From Triticum aestivum (taxonomy: Eukaryota > Streptophyta > Magnoliopsida > Poales > Poaceae): a stretch of DNA of 64,000 bases. The notes below the pieces were generated by a model. It had not been told where the DNA came from. It worked only from the letters and a program-made list of their open reading frames with translations, and did no database searches. The stretch spans positions 358,906,696-358,970,695 of the forward strand of contig NC_057808.1 in NCBI RefSeq assembly GCF_018294505.1. The letters are read 5' to 3'. Positions 57,929 to 64,000 of this stretch are shown here, piece after piece (within the stretch, counting starts at the first letter, position 1; each line of letters starts with the position of its first letter). A program made the position numbers and the translations under genes.

Positions 57929-58740
57929 ATGTTGAAAGATGTTAGTAGCAAAGATGCGGATTGGATCCGTGATCTGAGGATTATCCTCATTGCTGCACAG
58001 AACAATTATGTCCTTGATGCACCGCTAGGTGACAGACCTATTGCAGGAGCAGATGCAGACGTTATGAACGTTTGGCTAGCTCAGTATGATGACTACTTGA
58101 TAGTTTAGTGCACCATGCTTAACGGCTTAGAATCGGGACTTCAAAGACATTTTGAAAGTCATGGACCATATGAGATGTTCCAGGAGTTGAAGTTAATATT
58201 TCAAGCAAATACCCGAGTTGAGAGATATGAAGTCTCCAACAAGTTCTATAGCTAAAAGATGGAGGAGAATAGCTCAAGCAGTGAGCATGTGCTCAGATCG
58301 TCTGGGTACTACAATCGCTATAATCAAGTGGGAGTTAATCTTCCAGATAAAATAGTGATTGACAGAATTCTCTAGTCACCATCACCAAGTTAGTAGAACT
58401 TCATGATGAACTATAGTATGCAAGGGATGACGAAAGTAATTCCCGATCTCTTTGTGATGCTGAAATCGACGAAGGTAGAAATCAAGAAAAACATCAAGTG
58501 TTGATGGTTGACGAGACCACTAGTTTCAAGAAAAGGGCAAAGGTAAGAAGGGGAACTTCAAGAAGAACGGCAAGCAAGTTTCTGCTCAAGTGAAGAAGCC
58601 TAAGTCTGGTCCTAAGCCTGAGACTAAGTGCTTCTACTGCAAAGGGACTGGTCACTGGAAGCGGAACTACCCCAAGTATTTGGTAGATAAGAAGGATGGC
58701 AAAGTGAACAAAGGTATATTGGATATACATGTTATTGATG
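57929..58740 (+). pseudogene. Angela gag remnant, copy B
   Basis: ATG 57929 (MLKDVSSKDADWIRDLR) runs to TAG at 58106-58108, codon 60, the same stop as copy A. The zinc knuckle near 58626 reads CFYCKGTGHWKRNYPK: the last ligand Cys has become Tyr (58668-58670), while copy A keeps Cys. The leader 56658-57928 shows no ORF of interest. Confidence 0.87.
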
Positions 58741-61515
58741 TGTACTTTACTAGTGTTTATAGCAACCCCTCGTCATTTGATACTGGTTCAGTTGCTAAGA
58801 GTAGTAACTCGAAGCGGGAGTTGCAGAATAAACAGAGACTAGTAAAAGATGAAGTCACGATGTGTATTGGAAGTGGTTCCAAGATTGATATGATCATCAT
58901 CGCACACTCCCTATACTTTCGGGATTAGTGTTGAACCTAAATAAATGTTATTTGGTGTTTGCGTTGAGCATGAATATGATTTGATCATGTTTATTGCAAT
59001 ACGGTTATTCATTTAAGTTAGAGAATAATTGTTGTTCTGTTTACTTGAATAAAACCTTATATGGTTGCACACCCAATGAAAATGGTTCGTTGGATCTCGA
59101 TCGTAGTGATACACATATTCATAATATTGAAGCCAAAAGATGCAAAGTTAATAATGATAGTGCAACTTATTTGTGGCACTGCCGTTTAGGTCATATTGGT
59201 GTAAAGCGCATGAAGAAACTCCATACTGATGGGATTTTGGAATCACTTGATTATGAAACTTGGTACTTGCGAACCGTGTCTCATGGACAAGATGACTAAA
59301 ACACCGTTCTCCGGATCTATGGAGAGAGCAACTAATTTGTTGGAAATCATACATACAGATGTATATGGTCCGATGAATATGAGGCTCGTGGCGGATATCA
59401 TTATTTTCTGACCTTCACAGATGATTTGAGCAGATATGGGTATATCTACTTAATGAAACACAAGTCTGAAACATTTGAAAAGTTCAAATTATTTCAGAGT
59501 GAAGTGGAGAATCATCGTAACAAGAAAATAAAAGTTTCTACGATATGATCGCAGAGGTAAAATATTTGAGTTACGAGTTTGGCCTTCAGTTAAAACAATG
59601 TGAAATAGTTTCACTACTCACACCACCTGGAACACCACAGTGTAATGGTGTGTCCGAACGTCATAACCGTACTTTATTAGATATGGTATGATATATGATG
59701 TCTCTTACCGATCTACCACTATCGTTTTGGGGTTATGCATTAGAGACAGCTGCATTCACGTTAAATAGGGTACCATCTAAATCCATTGAGTCGACATCTT
59801 ATGAACTGTGGTTTGGCAAGAAACCAAAGTTGTCATTTCTTAAAGTTTGGGGTTGCGATGCTTATGTGAAAAGGTTTCATCCTGATAAGCTCAAACCCAA
59901 ATCGGAGAAATGTGTCTTCATAGGATACCCAAAGGAGACAGTTTGGTACACCTTCTATCACAGATCCGAAGGCAAGACATTCGTTGCTAAGAACGGATCC
60001 TTTCTAGAGAAGGAGTTTCTCTCGAAAGAAGTGAGTGGGAGGAAAGTAGAACTTGATGAGGTAACTGTACCTGCTCCCTTATTGGAAAGTAGTTCATCAC
60101 AGAAATCTGTTCCTGTGACTCCTACACCACTTAGTGAGGAAGTTAATGATGATGATCATGTAACTTCAGATCAAGTTACTACCAAACCTCGTAGTTAAAC
60201 CAGAGTGAGATCCACAACCAGAGTGGTACGGTAATCCTATTCTGGAGGTCATGTTATTTGACCATGACGAACCTACGAACTATGAGGAAGCGATGATGAG
60301 CCCAGATTCCGCGAAATGGCTTGAGGCCATGAAATCCGAGATGAGATCCATGTATGAGAACAAAGTATGGACTTTGATTGACTTGCCCAATGATCGGCGA
60401 GCCATTGAGATTAAATGGATCTTCAAGAGGAAGACGGACGCTGATAGTAGTGTTACTATCTACAAAGCTAGAATTGTCGCAAAAGGTTTTCGACAAGTTT
60501 AAGGTGTTGACTACGATGAGAGTTTCTCACTCGTATCTATGCTTAAGTCTGTCCGAATGTTAGCAATTGCCGCATTTTATGAAATCTGGCAAATGGATAA
60601 ACAAAACTGCATTCCTTAATGGAATTATTAAAGAAGAGTTGTATATGATGCAACCAGAAGGTTTTGTCAATCCTAAAGGTGCTAACAAAATATGCAAGCT
60701 CCAGCGATCCATCTATGGACTGGTGCAAGTATCTCGGAGTTGGAATATACGCTTTGATAAGTTGATCAAAGGATATAGTTTTATACAGACTTGCGGTGAA
60801 GCCTGTATTTACAAGAAGGTGAGTGGGAGCACTACAACATTTTTGATAAGTATATGTGAATGACATATTGTTGATTGGAAATAATGTAGAAATATTCTGC
60901 AAAGCATAAAGGAGTATTTGAAAGGAGTTTTTCAAAGAAGGACCTCGGTGAAGCTGCTTACATATTGAGCATCAAGATCTATAGAGATAGATCAAGATGC
61001 TTGATAAGTTTTTCAATGAGTACATACCTTGACAAGATTTTGAAGTAGTTCAAAATAGAACCGCCAAAGAAAGAGTTCTTGCCTGTGTTACAAGGTGTGA
61101 AATTGAGTAAAGACTCAAAGCCCGACCACGGCAGAAGATAGAAAGAGAATGAAAGTCATTCCCTATGCCTTGGCCATAGGTTCTATAAAGTATACCATGC
61201 TGTGTACCAGATCTATTGTATACCCTACACTGATTTTGGCAAGCGAGTACAATAGTGATCTAGGAGTAGATCACTGGACAGCGGTCAAAATTATCCTTAG
61301 TGGAATAAGGATATGTTTCTCGATTATGGAAGTGACAAAAGGTTCGTCGTAAAGGGTTACGTCGATGCAAGTTTTGACACTAATCTAGATGACTCTAAGT
61401 CTTGGTATAGATACATATTGAAAGTGGGAGCAATTAGCTAGAGTAGCTCCGTGCAGAGCATTGTAGACATAGAAATTTGCAAAATACTTACGGATCTGAA
61501 TGTGACAGACCCGTT
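58741..61515 (+). pseudogene. Angela pol remnant, copy B
   Basis: Same order as copy A: DTGS protease-like word (58780), LWHCRLGHIG (59171 region), HTDVYGPM (59357), the integrase end at VSERHNRT (about 59651), and LNRVPSKS / LWFGKKPKLSF onward (59695-60198). RT starts near 60251 with WLEAMKSEMRSMYENKVWTL. Shared lesions: the extra base in GATAAACAAAACTGC near 60598, the shift before the active site, YVND at 60853-60864, and the RNase H deletion between DDSK (61388) and DPLTK (61510). Private lesions include TAA in the RT at about 60500 (CAAGTTTAAGG) and TGA near 59688. Confidence 0.88.
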
Positions 61516-61724
61516 GACTAAAATTATCTCACAAGCAAAACATGATCACACCTTAGTACTCTTTGGGTGTTAATCACATAGCGATGTGAACTAGATTATT
61601 AACTCTAGTAAACCCTTTGGGTGTTAGTCACATGACAATGTGAACTATGGGTGTTAATCACATGGTGATGTGAATTATTGATGTTAAATCACATGGCGAT
61701 GTGAACTAGATTATTCACTCTAGT

Positions 61725-61737
61725 GCAAGTGGGAGAC
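61725..61737 (+). promoter_or_regulatory. Polypurine tract, copy B
   Basis: GCAAGTGGGAGAC before the 3' LTR, identical to copy A. Confidence 0.8.
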
Positions 61738-63455
61738 TGAAGGAAATATGCCCTAGAGGCAATAATAAAGTTATTATTTATTTCCTTATATCATGATAAA
61801 TGTCTATTATTCATGCTAGAATTGTATTAACCAGGAAACATAATACTTGTGTGAATACATAGACAAACAGAGTGTCACTAGTATGCCTCTACTTGACTAG
61901 CTCGTTGATCAAAGATGGTTATGTTTCCTAGCCATAGACATGAGTTGTCATTTGATTAACGGGATCACATCATTAGGAGAATGATGTGATTGACTTGACC
62001 CATTCAGTTAGCTTAGCACTCGATCGTTTAGTATGTTGCTATTGCTTTCTTCATGACATATACATGTTCCTATGACTATGAGATTATGCAACTCCCGATC
62101 ACCGGAGGAACACTTTGTGTGCTACCAAACGTCACAACGTAACTGGGTGATTATAAAGGTGCTCTACAGGTGTCTCCAAAGGTACTTGTTGGGTTGGCGT
62201 ATTTCGAGATTATGATTTGTCACTCCGATTGTCGGAGAGGTATCTCTGGGCCCACTCAGTAATACACATCACTATAAGCCTTGCAAGCATTGTGACTAAT
62301 GAGTTAGTTGCGGGATGATGTATTACGGAACGAGTAAAGAGACTTGCCGATAACGAGATTGAACTAGGTATCGAGATACCGACGATCGAATCTCGGGCAA
62401 GTAACATACCGATGACAAAGGGAACAACGTATGTTGTTATGCGGTCTGACCGATAAAGATCTTCGTAGAATATGTGGGAGCCAATATGAGCATCCAGGTT
62501 CCGCTATTGGTTATTGACCGGAGAGGTGTCTCGGTCATGTCTACATAGTTCTCGAACCCGTAGGGTCCGCACGCTTAACGTTACGATGACAGTTATATTA
62601 TGAGTTTATGTGTTTTGATGTACCGAAGGAGTTCGGAGTCCCGGATGAGATCGGGGACATAACGAGGAGTCTCGAAATGGCTGAGACGTAAAGATCGATA
62701 TATTGGACGACTATATTCGGACTTCGGAAAGGTTCCGAGTGATTCGGGAATTTTTCGGAGTACCGGAGAGTTACGGGAATTCGTATTGGGCCTTAATGGG
62801 CCATACGGGAAAGGAGAGAAAGGCCCCAAAGGGTGGCCGCACCCCTCCCCATGGACTAGTCCGAATTGGACTAGGGAGGGGGGGCGCCCCCTTCCTTCTT
62901 TCTCCTTCTCCCTTCCCTTCTCCTATTCCAACAAGGGAAGGAGGAGTCCTACTCCCGGTGGGAGTAGGACTCCCCCCTTGGCGCACCCTCCTCCTTGGCC
63001 GGCGGCCTCCCCCTTGCTCCTTTATATACGGGGGCAGGGGGGCACCCCAAAGACACACAATTGATCAATGATCTTTTAGCTGTGTGCGGTGCCCCCCTCC
63101 ACCATATTACACCTCGATAATATCGTAGCAGTGCTTAGGCGAAGCCCTGCGTCGGTAGAACATCATCATTGTCACCACGCCGTCGTGCCGACGAAACTCT
63201 CCCTCGACACTCGGCTGGATCGGAGTTCGAGGGACGTCATCGAGCTGAACGTGTGCTGAACTCGGAGGTGCCGTGCGTTCGGTACTTGATCGGCCGGATC
63301 GTGAAGACGTACGACTACATCAACCGCGTTGTGTTAACGCTTCCGCTTTCGGTCTACGAGGGTACGTGGACAACACTCTCCCCTCTCGTTGCTATGCATC
63401 ACCATGATCTTGCGTGTGCGTAGGAATTTTTTTGAAATTACTACGTTCCCCAACA
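61738..63455 (+). repeat. 3' LTR of Angela copy B
   Basis: 1718 bases, TGAAGG...CCAACA, TATA box at 63021-63028. Ends directly before the TGAAG target copy. Confidence 0.95.
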
Positions 63456-64000
63456 TGAAGAAGCAACCTTGTCTATCCCACCATGGCCATCGCCAACGAA
63501 GGACTTGCCTCACTTGGGTAGATCTTCATGAAGTAGGCGATCTCCTTGCCCTTCCAAACTCCTTGTTTCAACTCCACAATCTTGTTGGAGGCTCCCACGT
63601 TCAAATGGTAGTCTTCCTAACACTCAACTCCCTCTCATAGATTTGGCTATGGTGGAAAGATCATTTGAGTGGAAAGCAACATGGGGAAGGCTAGATATCA
63701 AGATTCTTGTGGTTGGATTGGAATGTCTTGGTCTCAACACATGAGTAGGTGGTTCTCTCTTAGAAAATGAGTGGTGGAAGTGTAGGCACGTTCTGATGGC
63801 TCTCTCTTGAATAGAGAAGGGGTGAAGGGGTATATATAGCCTCCACACAAAATCTAACCGTTACACACATTTGACCCAACCTGGTCAGACTGAATAGGTG
63901 AACTCGGTGAGACCGATTCAGTTCAAAATGTGAACCTTAGGATTCTCAGTGGGACCGACATGATCAACTCGGTGGGACCGATGCATGATGCGGCTTGAAG
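63456..64000. other. Interrupted Triticeae repeat right of copy B
   Basis: Continues the repeat seen before 54925. It has a TATA-like GGGGTATATATAGCCTCC at 63828-63845 and then alternating words of the type CTCGGTGAGACCGATT / CTCGGTGGGACCGATG (63905-63990). This is a pattern I know from high-copy Triticeae repeats, but I cannot give a class. No gene seen. Confidence 0.5.

Larger units (their letters stand above)
54930..63455 (+). mobile_element. Angela-type Copia LTR retrotransposon, copy B, complete ends
   Basis: 8526 bases. 5' LTR 54930-56638, 3' LTR 61738-63455. TGAAG is duplicated on both sides (54925-54929 and 63456-63460). The internal layout is the same as copy A, and many of the same coding lesions are present. 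The LTRs differ at about 28 places by eye (about 1.6%), including an 8-base indel near 55794. This points to an insertion older than copy A. Confidence 0.96.

Overview
The window looks like repeat-rich nuclear DNA of a wheat-group grass (Triticum/Aegilops/barley lineage). The reason is the near-saturated nesting of grass LTR retrotransposons, with CACTA elements, Stowaway and Tourist-type MITEs, and long stretches without a recognisable host gene. I see no rRNA, tRNA, CRISPR array or intact conserved host gene. Family names (Angela/BARE1/WIS, Athila/Sabrina-type, CACTA) come from recognising the sequence, not from a search.

Layout. 1-7930: a Copia element of the Angela group (copy A), plus strand, with its 5' LTR cut by the window edge and a 10-N gap in its 3' LTR. 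7931-24613: a mixed accessory block. It holds three MITEs, a two-exon minus-strand pseudogene coding 15-residue repeats, a TATA-led candidate noncoding gene with four similar internal exons, a large array of subterminal-type repeats ending in a CACTA terminus at 20361, and a second CACTA-like end at 24613 preceded by two minus-strand ORFs. About 25032-53789: one old Athila-like Gypsy element whose two LTRs and internal region are split by three later insertions. These are (i) a Gypsy element at 26217-36761 (TSD TTCAG), (ii) a 5'-truncated solo-LTR-like block at about 41165-45340, and (iii) a decayed Gypsy element at 47547-53539 (TSD CGTTG). 54930-63455: a second, complete Angela-type Copia element (copy B) with perfect TGAAG target duplications. 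The ends 53790-54929 and 63456-64000 are the two halves of the repeat that copy B interrupted.

How things work together. Almost all coding sequence is retrotransposon gag/pol and almost all of it is broken. The most interesting unit is the Gypsy element at 26217-36761. It lost most of gag, protease and the polymerase part of RT, but it carries an antisense six-exon gene with its own TATA box between pol and the 3' LTR. The predicted exons 2-6 join in phase. The two Angela copies share the same stop, frameshift, YVND reverse-transcriptase change and RNase H deletion, so they look like sister copies of a defective lineage mobilised in trans. By-eye LTR comparison suggests an order of insertion: Athila first, then the nested Gypsy (about 3% LTR difference), then Angela B (about 1.6%) and Angela A (about 1%).
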